From Alphaproteobacteria bacterium (GTDB lineage: Bacteria > Pseudomonadota > Alphaproteobacteria > MPNO01 > UBA830): a stretch of DNA of 35,180 bases. The notes beneath the pieces are model-generated. The model worked only from the letters and a program-made list of their open reading frames with translations, was not told where the DNA came from and did not search any database. Position numbers and translations under genes: made by a program. Location of the stretch: contig JAJEBT010000047.1 of NCBI GenBank assembly GCA_022822405.1, positions 1 to 35,180 on the forward strand, in the 5' to 3' direction. Every line of letters begins with the position of its first letter. Position 1 is the first letter of the stretch. Positions 6,239 to 14,573 of the stretch are shown here, one piece after another.

Positions 6239-8606
6239 CGGGCCCTCCACCGGCGCCGCCGGCTCTTGCGATGGCGTCGCGGACGCGGCGCGGGCTGAGC
6301 GGGGTCTCGCAGATATCGGCGTCGATACCGCCTGAGAGCAGGGCGTCGCGGATTGCGTTCGCTATGGCGGCTGGCGGCGCGATCGCGCCGCCTTCTCCCA
6401 TCCCCTTCATCCCGTACTCGGTGCCGACCGCGGGTGTCACCATGTGAGCAAGGCGGAAGCGGGGGAGGGTGGTCGAACCCGGAAGGTGATAGTCCGCGAA
6501 CGTCGTTGCGAGCGGCTGCCCGCTATCGTCGAAGGGTATTTCCTCGAACATTGCTGTGCCCACGCCCTGGGCCACGCCGCCGCAGATCTGGCCATCAACG
6601 ATCATCGGGTTGACGACGGTTCCACAGTCCTCGGCGACCGCGTAGTCGCGGATCTCCACCTCCCCGGTGTCGGGGTCGACGGCCACGACCGCGGCATGGG
6701 TGGCGTAGGAAAACACCCCGGACGTGATTTCCGGTTCGTAGACGCCGGTCTCCTCGAGTGTCGGCAGCATACCGTCCGGCAGCAGGTCCTGGCGGATATG
6801 GGCGGCGCGGGCGATCTCGGCAACGGTTACCGAGGCCTCGCCGCCGTACACGGCTCCGTCGCGCAGCATGACTTCTGCCTCGTCGAGCTGGAGGAGATGC
6901 GCGCCGATGCGCAGTATGCGCGCCGCAAGCGCCCGGCAGGCCTTCGCGGTAGCGCCCCCGGCCATGACCATGGATCGCGAAGCGAAGGTTCCGTTGCCGT
7001 AGGGCGATATGCCGGTATCACCGTAGCGCACCGACACCTTGTCTATGCTCAGGCCGAGCTCTTCGCACGCCACCTGGGCGAGGCTTGTTTCCATCCCCTG
7101 GCCGTGGCTGTGGATGGCGACAAGGAGTTCAACCGTGCCGTCGGCATGCATGCGCGCCGTCGCGCTCTCGAAAGCGGGTACCACGGGCGTGCCACGGAGC
7201 TTCCATTCCTGGGTGCCGTGCGCGGTCTGTTCCGAGAAGCTGGCAAAGCCGATACCGACGAGTTGGCCGTCTTTATTGGCGGCGGCCTGGGTCTTGCGCA
7301 CTTCGCTCATGTCGACCGCCGCGGCGGCCTTGTCGAGGCTGGTCGGGTAGTCGCCGTTGTCAAAACGCATTCCGCCGATGCTCGTGTATGGCATCTGGTC
7401 GGGCATCACCATGTTCTCGCGCCGAACCTCGTAGGGGTCGCGGCCGGCGGCGCGGGCGACCTCGTCGAGCATGCGCTCGACGGCGAAACACGCGCCGGGG
7501 CGGGCAACGCCCCGATAGGGGCCGAGCGGCGGCTTGTTGGTCGCTACGGTCCAGGTGTCGATCCTGAGGGCGGGCACCTGGTACGGGCCAGGAAGGTTGC
7601 GCGCAGCCATGCCGGTTTCCATGAACGGACCCGAAGGCCAGATCGAATAGGCCCCTGCATCGACGATCAGCTCGCCTTCAAGGCCGAGCAGACGGCCGTC
7701 CGGGGCGGCATGGGCGGTCAGGCGGTACCAGTGCTCGCGCGCCTGGTTGTTGGCGGTGATGTTCTCGCGGCGGTCCTCGATCCAGCGTACCGGACGCCCG
7801 GTCCGCAGCGCCGCGGCGCAGACCATGATTTCCTCCGGCATCAGCCGGTTCTTCGAGCCGAACCCTCCCCCGACATCCGGAGAGACCACCCTGAGGCTGC
7901 GCTCCGGAATGCCCAGGCTTTCGGCGAGTCCCACCCGCATCACGTGAGGCCCCTGCGTTGAGAGGTAGAGCACGAGCTCGTCGCGACGGTCGTCACGCAC
8001 GGCCAGCGCCGCGCGGCACTCGAGCGGAACTGCACCATGGCGGCTGAGACGGAATTCCCTGGTGATCGAGATCGCCGCTTCGGCGCTGGCCGCCGCCATG
8101 TCACCGCCCTCTATGAGCTGCTCGACATAGACGTTGTCACGCCACGCCTCGTGAAGAAGAATGTCCTTCCGCTCCGCGGCCTCGCGGCTGTCGACGATGG
8201 GGTCGAGGACCGCAATGTCGAGATCGACCTCCTGGGCGACGTCCTCGGCCTCGGCCCGGCCTGGCGCCAGGCAGATGCCGATCGGCTGGCCGACATAACG
8301 GACCTTCCCGCTGGCGAATACGGGAAAATCCGATGCCTTGAATCCGGGTACGCGCGGGGCCGCACGGATCGGCCGTAAATCTGGGAAGTCCGAAGCCTGG
8401 AAAACGTGGCGTCCAGGGGCAAGCCTGCCCGGGGTGACTCCATCGAGACGTCCATGGGCCACAGGACTTCTGAGAATCGCCGCCTCAAGGACGTTGTCGA
8501 CAGGCATGTCGGCGACGAACCGTCCTTTTCCCGCTAGATGGCGCGCGTCCTCCTTGCGAAGCGGGGAGGCTCCGACGCCATGGGGGGTACGCGGCTCTCG
8601 CTCCAT
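6231..8606 (-). CDS. Molybdopterin-binding hydroxylase large subunit (xanthine dehydrogenase/CoxL family)
   Basis: A 791-residue molybdenum hydroxylase large subunit. It has the aldehyde oxidase/xanthine dehydrogenase N-terminal domain (about 15-130), then Mo-cofactor motifs GGGFGSK (about 247), GPYRGVARPGA (about 364), YGNGTFASRSM, and the catalytic-glutamate loop KGMGEGGAIAPP (about 732). The CO-dehydrogenase form I signature AYRCSFR is absent; GPYRGVAR is in its place, so this is not a CO oxidiser but an aldehyde or N-heterocycle/aromatic hydroxylase type. ATG 8606 overlaps the monooxygenase stop (TGATG). The FAD-binding medium and [2Fe-2S] small subunits usually encoded beside it are absent from the window. 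Confidence 0.93.
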   Translation of the reverse strand: MEREPRTPHGVGASPLRKEDARHLAGKGRFVADMPVDNVLEAAILRSPVAHGRLDGVTPGRLAPGRHVFQASDFPDLRPIRAAPRVPGFKASDFPVFASGKVRYVGQPIGICLAPGRAEAEDVAQEVDLDIAVLDPIVDSREAAERKDILLHEAWRDNVYVEQLIEGGDMAAASAEAAISITREFRLSRHGAVPLECRAALAVRDDRRDELVLYLSTQGPHVMRVGLAESLGIPERSLRVVSPDVGGGFGSKNRLMPEEIMVCAAALRTGRPVRWIEDRRENITANNQAREHWYRLTAHAAPDGRLLGLEGELIVDAGAYSIWPSGPFMETGMAARNLPGPYQVPALRIDTWTVATNKPPLGPYRGVARPGACFAVERMLDEVARAAGRDPYEVRRENMVMPDQMPYTSIGGMRFDNGDYPTSLDKAAAAVDMSEVRKTQAAANKDGQLVGIGFASFSEQTAHGTQEWKLRGTPVVPAFESATARMHADGTVELLVAIHSHGQGMETSLAQVACEELGLSIDKVSVRYGDTGISPYGNGTFASRSMVMAGGATAKACRALAARILRIGAHLLQLDEAEVMLRDGAVYGGEASVTVAEIARAAHIRQDLLPDGMLPTLEETGVYEPEITSGVFSYATHAAVVAVDPDTGEVEIRDYAVAEDCGTVVNPMIVDGQICGGVAQGVGTAMFEEIPFDDSGQPLATTFADYHLPGSTTLPRFRLAHMVTPAVGTEYGMKGMGEGGAIAPPAAIANAIRDALLSGGIDADICETPLSPRRVRDAIARAGGAGGGPDG

Positions 8607-9838
8607 CAGGCGACCGTACTTGCCTGTTCGAGGCTGGTGTACATGCCGGCATTCAGGCAATACGCGCGATGACGGGCCGGGTCCTCTGCCGTCCGGCGGA
8701 CGTCGTCGAGCTGCCGCCGTCGCACCGCCGGATCCCTTGCTTCCATCAGCTTCTTGTTCGCCATCGACGTCGCCTGCACGCCGTCCATCTGGGCCTTGTG
8801 TCGCTGGCGGCTGTAGCTGTCGAGAAGCGCGTCGGACGCCCCTTCCGAGACCGACCCGAGGGCCTTGGCGAGTCCGATGGCGTCATGGATGCCTCCGTTC
8901 ATTCCAAGTCCCCCGATCGGGTTGTTGACATGGGCGGCGTCGCCGGCGAGGAGGATCCGCCCCTTGCGGAAGGTTTCGGCCACGCGCTGATGCACGTCGT
9001 AGATGCCGGCATAGATAATGTTGTAGTCGCCGGTCTTGGGGAAGAATTTCTGCAGTCGGCCCTGGATGCTGCGTTCGCTGAGGCAGTCTTCCGGCGTCTC
9101 GTCGAGTCGGGTCGGAAACACGGTCCGCCAGATGCCCGGCGGGCCGTAACCATTGACCTTGAACAGGTTGCACCACTCTTCGGGATCGGAAAAGAAATTC
9201 CGGATGCACAGCGCCTGGCCGGCCGCCAGGAAGTCGAAATCCGATCCTATCTTCACGAAACGTTCCGGATAGGTAAAGCCGACGAATTCTATGCCGGCGG
9301 CGCGGCGGACTACCGAGCCGTAACCGTCGCACCCCACCAGCCAGTCGGCGCGGAGCCTTTCCTCCTTTTCGTCCTCGTTGCGGAACACTGCGGTTACCGA
9401 GTCGGCGTCCTGGTCCAGGCCCGTGACCTCGCAGGAAAAACGCAGCCGGACATCGGCGTCATCTGCGATCTTGCGGATGATCGTTTCCACGAGCTTGAAC
9501 TGCTCGTACTGAATCACGAAGGGAAATTCCGTCATGTCGGCGAGGACGGAGAAATCGAACTCGGCGACCAGTTCGCCGCTTACACGGTCGCGGTAGTGAA
9601 AGGTAGGGGAGATCAGTCCCCTCTCGCGGATCTCGTCGACGATGCCGAGCGCGTGCAGCATTTCTAGCGACGACGGCTGGATGGCGGCTGCCCGCTGGTC
9701 CTCGATCGGTTCGCTCTCGCGCTCCAGCAGCGTCACCCGCATGCCGCAACGCCGGAGCGCCAGCGCGAGAACCATGCCGACCGGGCCGCATCCGACGACG
9801 ATGGCGTGCTCAGGTGGTGTTCGTGCAGTGCCGCTCAT
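8606..9838 (-). CDS. FAD-dependent aromatic monooxygenase
   Basis: A 410-residue group A flavoprotein monooxygenase. The dinucleotide-binding motif is GCGPVG (16-21), the DG motif is DWLVGCDGYGSVVRR (about 172) and the GD motif is LLAGDAAHVNNPIGGLGMNGG-like, around 298. This is the PHBH fold as in UbiH, MhpA and PheA relatives, which hydroxylate aromatic rings using NAD(P)H and O2. It lacks the C-terminal thioredoxin-like domain of the roughly 550-600-residue phenol/MhpA enzymes. ATG 9838 overlaps the dioxygenase stop as ATGA, and its stop couples to the Mo-hydroxylase. The order suggests it makes the dihydroxylated ring for the dioxygenase; the substrate is unknown. Confidence 0.92.
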   Translation of the reverse strand: MSGTARTPPEHAIVVGCGPVGMVLALALRRCGMRVTLLERESEPIEDQRAAAIQPSSLEMLHALGIVDEIRERGLISPTFHYRDRVSGELVAEFDFSVLADMTEFPFVIQYEQFKLVETIIRKIADDADVRLRFSCEVTGLDQDADSVTAVFRNEDEKEERLRADWLVGCDGYGSVVRRAAGIEFVGFTYPERFVKIGSDFDFLAAGQALCIRNFFSDPEEWCNLFKVNGYGPPGIWRTVFPTRLDETPEDCLSERSIQGRLQKFFPKTGDYNIIYAGIYDVHQRVAETFRKGRILLAGDAAHVNNPIGGLGMNGGIHDAIGLAKALGSVSEGASDALLDSYSRQRHKAQMDGVQATSMANKKLMEARDPAVRRRQLDDVRRTAEDPARHRAYCLNAGMYTSLEQASTVA

Positions 9839-10902
9839 GGTCGGCCTCTCTCGCGTTCGAGGTGCAGCCGGGCCATGAAGGGCACGAAGGGATGGACCCC
9901 AAGTCCGGCGAAGGCTTCTTCGTCCATGCTCACAAGCGCGGCGCGTTCCTCGTCGGCCAGTTCGAGGCCGCGGGAGAACCCGCCGGGATCCTCCATGTAG
10001 AGCCTGCGTGCGTCCGGGTCGTTGGCGAGGCGGTGCAACGCTTCGGTCAACGCCACGCGTTCGGGCGCGACTGCCGGGTAGTGAAGGCTGGCGTCGTCGC
10101 CCGCCGTTTCCGACCACCAGGCGAGGGTCGCGTAGTTGTGATGCCAGCTCGGATCGAAGGACATCGTGTCGGGTACGCGCTCGCCCAGCATTCCGGCAAC
10201 AACGGCCCAGCATCTGAGTTCGATGTTGCCGGTATCGTCCAGCGTCCGCTCGTCAAGCGACAGCAGCCAACGCAGATTGCCGGTCTGCAATTCGCGCATC
10301 AGCCTGAGATCGAAATCTGTCGCCGGATCCGAATAGCGGTCGGTGCCGGGGAAATGCGACAGGCCGCCGCTCGCCACGACCACCGCACGAAGGCCGAGTG
10401 ACCTGAGCGCACGGTCGATCGCCTGGCCGAGATGGTAGCAGCGCTCCATGCGCGGCTGCGGCGGCACGTAGGCGTTCACGTAGACGGGGATGATCGGACC
10501 ATCCATCTCCATGAAGGTCAGCGGGATCCCGAACGCGTAGTCGAGTTCGGCCGTGCTCGTGAAGGCCGGGTCGAACTTTTCCTCCTGCAGGTGGCGCACG
10601 AGGGCCATTGCGTTCGCGCTGTCGATGTCGAAACGGAATTCACGACCGGCGAAGGCACCGCCCGCCCGCCCGCCGATATGCACGGCGAAGGACGGGACGC
10701 AATGAAGGAGGAACTGATTGGCGTGGTCGTTGGCGATGACGATGGTCACGTCGGGCTCGAGCGCGCGCAGGCGCTGCCCGTTGTCCGCGGCCAGCGCACG
10801 CACCCGCTCGACGGTGTCACGATCCTCGGTCTCGGGAAGCGTGAAGAACTGCGGCGCATGGGCCATGCAGACTCCACCAACTATACCCGTGCGATCCGTC
10901 AT
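9835..10902 (-). CDS. Extradiol ring-cleavage dioxygenase, fused LigB-LigA type
   Basis: A 355-residue protein. Residues about 5-275 are a class III extradiol dioxygenase (LigB fold). Likely Fe(II) ligands are His15 (CMAHAPQF), His60 (NDHANQF) and Glu228 (NIELRCW), with His183 (GGLSHFPG) as the candidate acid/base. Residues about 284-352 form a LigA-like alpha-subunit domain (RLANDPDARRLYMEDP...VHPFVPFMARL). Fusion in this order resembles gallate-type dioxygenases, which are single-chain relatives of LigAB. It would open a catechol- or gallate-like ring. It is the first gene of the minus-strand operon and has the only long upstream spacer, so the operon promoter should lie in 10903-11256. Confidence 0.9.
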   Translation of the reverse strand: MTDRTGIVGGVCMAHAPQFFTLPETEDRDTVERVRALAADNGQRLRALEPDVTIVIANDHANQFLLHCVPSFAVHIGGRAGGAFAGREFRFDIDSANAMALVRHLQEEKFDPAFTSTAELDYAFGIPLTFMEMDGPIIPVYVNAYVPPQPRMERCYHLGQAIDRALRSLGLRAVVVASGGLSHFPGTDRYSDPATDFDLRLMRELQTGNLRWLLSLDERTLDDTGNIELRCWAVVAGMLGERVPDTMSFDPSWHHNYATLAWWSETAGDDASLHYPAVAPERVALTEALHRLANDPDARRLYMEDPGGFSRGLELADEERAALVSMDEEAFAGLGVHPFVPFMARLHLERERGRP

Positions 10903-11256
10903 CTACAGAGGCCTCAGCTTCTTCCAATACGACCAATGATAGCGCAAAACGGCGCGACAAGTAGCCCGGCCGAACCTCCAGAAACGGCATACGGTAGCTC
11001 AACCGCATCGTAGTCGGCTTCGGATAGTTCTTCCGCAGCTCCTCGACGGTGTTAAACACGCGGACTCGGTGGGCCGCAAGGAGGCGGCGCAATAACGATC
11101 AAGCATGCTGGATTATCGCTTGCCTCAGCATGCGGTCCCATCGGCTTCTTGAGCCCTGTGGGGAGGCTCGGGCCAGGCTTGGCAGGGTTTTGGCCCAACT
11201 GCGTCAGGAGGATTGCAGCGGATCGCCGCACGGTCGCTGCCGCTTGCGGGAGGGGC
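10903..11256. other. 354-bp intergenic region without a supported gene
   Basis: It lies between the start of the dioxygenase operon and the stop of the DUF2461 gene, both on the minus strand. Two short minus-strand frames cross it (10817-11092 and 11052-11354), but neither resembles a known protein, shows a good ribosome-binding site or keeps consistent codon character. The region is less GC-rich near 10925-10960 and contains one perfect inverted repeat (11103-11133). It most likely holds the promoter and operator of the catabolic operon. Confidence 0.6.
11103..11133. repeat. Perfect 8-bp inverted repeat upstream of dioxygenase operon
   Basis: GCATGCTG at 11103-11110 pairs perfectly with CAGCATGC at 11126-11133, separated by 15 bases. 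It lies about 200 bp upstream of the dioxygenase start. It could be an operator for a regulator encoded elsewhere, or a hairpin terminator for DUF2461 transcription, since that gene's stop lies on the opposite side. The repeat is seen; the role is not established. Confidence 0.4.
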
Positions 11257-12015
11257 CTATTCCCCGGCTCGCATATGGCGGCGCGGATCGTCCTCCATCG
11301 AAGTCTCGTGAACGGCCCAGCCGAATTCGAGAAACGGTGTTGCGATCTCGCCAAGTTCCCGGATGATGCCGATGAGCTTCCTGCTCTGCGCCTGCCGATC
11401 GGTGACTTTCCTGGTCACCAGGAAGTGCTTCCACTTCAGATATTCGGCCACCGGGCTCTCCGCGTATTCCTGAAACCCTCGCGGCATCGTCTTGAGGGCG
11501 CCACGATGTCCGAAGGAATACCGGCTCCGGGGCGTGAGGAAGGGAGCTGCCAGCTCGAGGAAGGCGTCCGGATCCTCTGCAATGCGCTGCCGCCAGGCAT
11601 GCAGGAACTCCTTGCCGGGGGAATAGAACCCGGCGGAAACAAAGCACTCTCCGGGCTGGATGTGGACATAGACCAGTCCCGGTTCACCCTTGCTGCCGGT
11701 GCGCGTCATCACGGCGCCGACATGGGTCTTGTAGGGACTCTTGTCCTTCGAGAAACGCACATCGCGGTAGATGCGAAACATGCCGCGTCCGGGATCGCCC
11801 CGGACCGGAAAGGAATCGTCGCCAGCAGCCCCGGAAAATTCCCCGAGCAGGCATTCCATGGCGAACTTTACCTCGGTGTCGTAAAGCTCCTTGCGGGCCA
11901 TGAACCACGGCCGCTCGTTGTTGCGCGCAAGCCCTTCGAAAAACGCGAACGCTTCCTTCGAAAAACCCTGGAAATCCGGACGGACGTCCTCGGGAAATTC
12001 GAGCCGCCTTTTCAT
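11257..12015 (-). CDS. DUF2461 (TIGR02453) family protein
   Basis: A 252-residue protein matching the DUF2461 family throughout: an N-terminal [24 protein letters not shown] block, [20 protein letters not shown] in the middle, and [18 protein letters not shown] after it. No catalytic function is established for this family. The frame opens with TTG at 12030, but ATG 12015 is preceded by GGGTGGGAAAA, a strong ribosome-binding site, and is preferred. It is monocistronic, divergent from the phosphoribosyltransferase gene across about 158 bp. Confidence 0.88.
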   Translation of the reverse strand: MKRRLEFPEDVRPDFQGFSKEAFAFFEGLARNNERPWFMARKELYDTEVKFAMECLLGEFSGAAGDDSFPVRGDPGRGMFRIYRDVRFSKDKSPYKTHVGAVMTRTGSKGEPGLVYVHIQPGECFVSAGFYSPGKEFLHAWRQRIAEDPDAFLELAAPFLTPRSRYSFGHRGALKTMPRGFQEYAESPVAEYLKWKHFLVTRKVTDRQAQSRKLIGIIRELGEIATPFLEFGWAVHETSMEDDPRRHMRAGE

Positions 12016-12173
12016 TTTTCCCACCCGCAACAGTGTCGTGTCAGTCCGGTTCTTCCGACCGTGCCGCCGTCCCTATACGACAATTCCGCTCCCTCTCCAA
12101 TAACGCCACGGCGCGTTGCGTCCACGTTGCCGGCGATATATGTCTATGGATCGGCAACGTACGAAAGACAGAG

Positions 12174-12689
12174 ATGGCGGAACAATACAGCAAGGCCTTT
12201 CCGGTCTCCTGGGACCAGCTTCATCGCGATGCGAAGGCGCTCGCCTGGCGCCTGACGGCGGGTGCGGAACCCTGGCGCTGCGTCGTTGCGGTCACCCGCG
12301 GCGGTCTTGTACCGGCGGCAATCGTCGCCAGGGAGCTAGAGGTCCGCATGATCGACACCATCTGCGTGTCCTCGTACGACCATCAGGATCACGGGGCGCT
12401 GCAGCTTCTCAAGGGCATCGAGGATGCGGAGCGGGGACGCAACATCCTGATCGTCGACGACCTGGTTGATACCGGACAGACCGCCCGGATCGTGCGCAAC
12501 CTGCTGCCCGAGGCGCACTTTGCAACCGTCTACGCCAAGCCCGAGGGCCGTCCGATGGTTGACACCTTCATCACCGAAGTCAGCCAGGACACCTGGATTT
12601 TCTTCCCCTGGGACACTGAGTTGCGCTTCGTCGAGCCCATTGCAAAACAACCTTCGGGAACGGAGCCGGCGGCCGGCGCGGCCGGGTAG
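12174..12689 (+). CDS. gpt: Xanthine(-guanine) phosphoribosyltransferase
   Basis: A 171-residue type I phosphoribosyltransferase. The PRPP-binding motif is [13 protein letters not shown] (93-105), with the PPi-loop region [11 protein letters not shown] (38-48) and a hood ending [10 protein letters not shown]. The form and length match Gpt/XGPRT (about 150-175 residues), which salvages xanthine and guanine to XMP and GMP in the cytoplasm. The start is ATG 12174; an earlier in-frame GTG-type start would add 47 residues with no similarity. It is a single gene that converges with the hydroxyacid dehydrogenase. Confidence 0.9.
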   Translation: MAEQYSKAFPVSWDQLHRDAKALAWRLTAGAEPWRCVVAVTRGGLVPAAIVARELEVRMIDTICVSSYDHQDHGALQLLKGIEDAERGRNILIVDDLVDTGQTARIVRNLLPEAHFATVYAKPEGRPMVDTFITEVSQDTWIFFPWDTELRFVEPIAKQPSGTEPAAGAAG

Positions 12690-12727
12690 GGCTTTCCGCC
12701 TCCGACTGCCGGCGGTCGAGCCTGCCT

Positions 12728-13660
12728 TCAATAGCCGCGCCTGCGGTCGACCCCGCCAGGCACTGACTCTCCGGCGAGGATCTGCCTTATGCTCCCGGCA
12801 AGTATCGAGCTGGCGTCTTCCGGCAGCGCCCAGGCGGCGGCATGGGGAAAGAGCGTGATCCCCGGGTGCTGCCAGAAGGGGTGGTCCTCGGGAAGCGGTT
12901 CCTCGCGGAAGACGTCGAGCGTGGCATGGGACAGTTGTCCGCTGTCGAGGGCATCAAGGAGATCCGCCTCGACAACATGTCTGCCGCGACCGGCGTTAAT
13001 CAGCGTCGCGCCCCGCGGCATCGCACCCAGCAGAGTGGCGTCGATGATGTCTTCGGTCTCTGCCGTCAGCGGCAGCAAGCAGACCAGGATGTCGCTCCGT
13101 TCGACCAGTGGGAAGAGTTCTTGGTCGCCTGCGTACGTCCCTATTCCCTCGATCGACTTGGGCGAAGCCGACCAGCCGGATACCCGGAAACCGAGATTGC
13201 GCAGCGACTCGGCGCAGGCGCGCCCGAGATATCCGAGACCGAGAATGCCGACATGGCGGCTCGGGGCCAGCGGCTGGTGCAGCAGGTTCCATTCCCGGCG
13301 CGATTGCTGGAGGCGGTATGCCGATTCCTGCCGGTGATGGCGCAGCACCTCCATGGTCACGAACTCGACCATCGCCGACCGGAGCCCCGGATCGATCAGC
13401 CGGATGACCGGAACTTCGTGTGGGAGCCCGGGATCGTCAAGCACATGCTCGACACCGGCGCCGAGCGAAAGGACCGCCCTGAGTCGGGGAAACGTCGCGA
13501 GGACGCCCGGCGGCGGTTGCCAGACCACGGCGATGTCGATGTCTTCCGCCGGTCCCGCATCGTGAGGCCAGACCCGGAACTTGAGATCCGGGAGCTCGGT
13601 CTCGAGCGCTGCCTTCCAGCCTTCCGGATCCTCGCCGCGGCAGATGATGATGACTGCCAT
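12728..13660 (-). CDS. D-2-hydroxyacid dehydrogenase (glyoxylate/hydroxypyruvate reductase GhrA-like)
   Basis: A 310-residue NAD(P)-dependent D-2-hydroxyacid dehydrogenase. The Rossmann motif is GLGYLG (141-146). The catalytic triad candidates are Arg225 (INAGRGRHV), Glu254 (FREEPLPEDHP) and His273 (FPHAAAW). The WQHP and AAW elements place it in the GhrA branch, which reduces glyoxylate or hydroxypyruvate or acts on related 2-oxoacids. It is transcribed divergently from the aspartate dehydrogenase gene (about 87 bp between starts), so it may belong to the same regulon; that link is inference. Confidence 0.9.
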   Translation of the reverse strand: MAVIIICRGEDPEGWKAALETELPDLKFRVWPHDAGPAEDIDIAVVWQPPPGVLATFPRLRAVLSLGAGVEHVLDDPGLPHEVPVIRLIDPGLRSAMVEFVTMEVLRHHRQESAYRLQQSRREWNLLHQPLAPSRHVGILGLGYLGRACAESLRNLGFRVSGWSASPKSIEGIGTYAGDQELFPLVERSDILVCLLPLTAETEDIIDATLLGAMPRGATLINAGRGRHVVEADLLDALDSGQLSHATLDVFREEPLPEDHPFWQHPGITLFPHAAAWALPEDASSILAGSIRQILAGESVPGGVDRRRGY

Positions 13661-13747
13661 GCGTCCAGTCTCCCGTCCTGCGCAATTTGATATGTGTCCA
13701 TTTTGGCGTTAATCCATGCCCGGGTCAGCAAGGACGGGGGCAGGGCC

Positions 13748-14548
13748 GTGAAGGTCGGAATTGCCGGTTTTGGAACGATCGGACGGTCGATAGCCGCAGC
13801 CCTCGGGCGCGGTATCGAGGGCATGGAGCTTGCCGCCGTCTGTTCCGGGGACGATGACCGGGCGCGCCGGGCGATGGCGGGACTCTGCGATCCGGTACCG
13901 GTCGTTGAACCGGCCGCGCTTGCTTCGCGCTGCGACATCGTCGTCGAGTGCGCGCCGAAGGCGGCCTTCCGGTCGATTGCCGAGCCCGCGCTCGGAGCCA
14001 GGAGAACCTTGGTCACGGTAAGCGCCGCCGCGATTCTCGAAAACCCCGAAATCGTCGAACTCGCCAGGACGAATGGGGCGCAAATCATTCTCGCTACCGG
14101 CGCGCTCCTCGGCCTTGATGCGGTGCGCGCGGCGGCCGAGGGCGAGATCCACGAAGTGCGGATGATCACCCGCAAGCCGCCGAATTCGCTCGAGGGTGCG
14201 CCCTATTTGCTGGAAAACGGCATCTCGCTCGGGACTCTTCAGGGACCGCTGAAGGTCTTCGAGGGTTCGGCGCGCGAGGGCGCGCGCGGCTTCCCGGCCA
14301 ACGTCAATGTGGCGGCGGCTCTCGGCCTTGCCGGGGTGGGGCCCGACCGGACCCGCCTCGAGATCTGGGCCGATCCCGCGCTTGATCGGAACACTCACCA
14401 GATCGAGGTCGACGCCGACACCGCGCGGTTCTCGCTGAAGATCGAGAACGTACCGACGGTCGAGAATCCGAAGACCGGAAAAATCACGGCCCTGAGCGTC
14501 ATTGCTGCGCTGAGGGCGCTTACCGCGCCGCTTCGGGCGGGAACCTGA
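13748..14548 (+). CDS. nadX: Aspartate dehydrogenase (NadX/DUF108 family)
   Basis: A 266-residue protein with an N-terminal Rossmann domain (VGIAGFGTIGRSIA, GFGTIG at about 7-12) and the aspartate dehydrogenase C-terminal domain (FPANVNVAAALGLAGVGPDRT, then NTHQIEVDAD and ENPKTGKITALSVIAAL). The family oxidatively deaminates L-aspartate to iminoaspartate/oxaloacetate and can feed NAD synthesis or amino-acid metabolism. The frame opens at GTG 13694, but GTG 13748 begins right at the beta-strand of the nucleotide fold, follows a GGGGGCAGGG stretch and gives the usual length, so I prefer it. It heads the plus-strand run of crotonase, CoA ligase and MFS. No other NAD-synthesis gene is visible. 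Confidence 0.86.
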   Translation: MKVGIAGFGTIGRSIAAALGRGIEGMELAAVCSGDDDRARRAMAGLCDPVPVVEPAALASRCDIVVECAPKAAFRSIAEPALGARRTLVTVSAAAILENPEIVELARTNGAQIILATGALLGLDAVRAAAEGEIHEVRMITRKPPNSLEGAPYLLENGISLGTLQGPLKVFEGSAREGARGFPANVNVAAALGLAGVGPDRTRLEIWADPALDRNTHQIEVDADTARFSLKIENVPTVENPKTGKITALSVIAALRALTAPLRAGT

Positions 14549-14573
14549 AACCTCCGCGGGAGGGCGGAACCAG

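Noticed and set aside
6444..7961. A 505-codon open frame on the plus strand
   Set aside because: Antisense to the Mo-hydroxylase large subunit; the translation has no recognisable protein features.
6231..8606. Aerobic carbon monoxide dehydrogenase large subunit
   Set aside because: The form I active-site loop AYRCSFR is replaced by PYRGVAR and no CoxM or CoxS gene is nearby.
10817..11092. Small minus-strand frame across the dioxygenase upstream region
   Set aside because: No ribosome-binding site, overlaps the dioxygenase start in another frame, and resembles no known family.
11149..12255. A 368-codon open frame on the plus strand
   Set aside because: Antisense to the DUF2461 gene and overlapping the phosphoribosyltransferase start; no protein motif.
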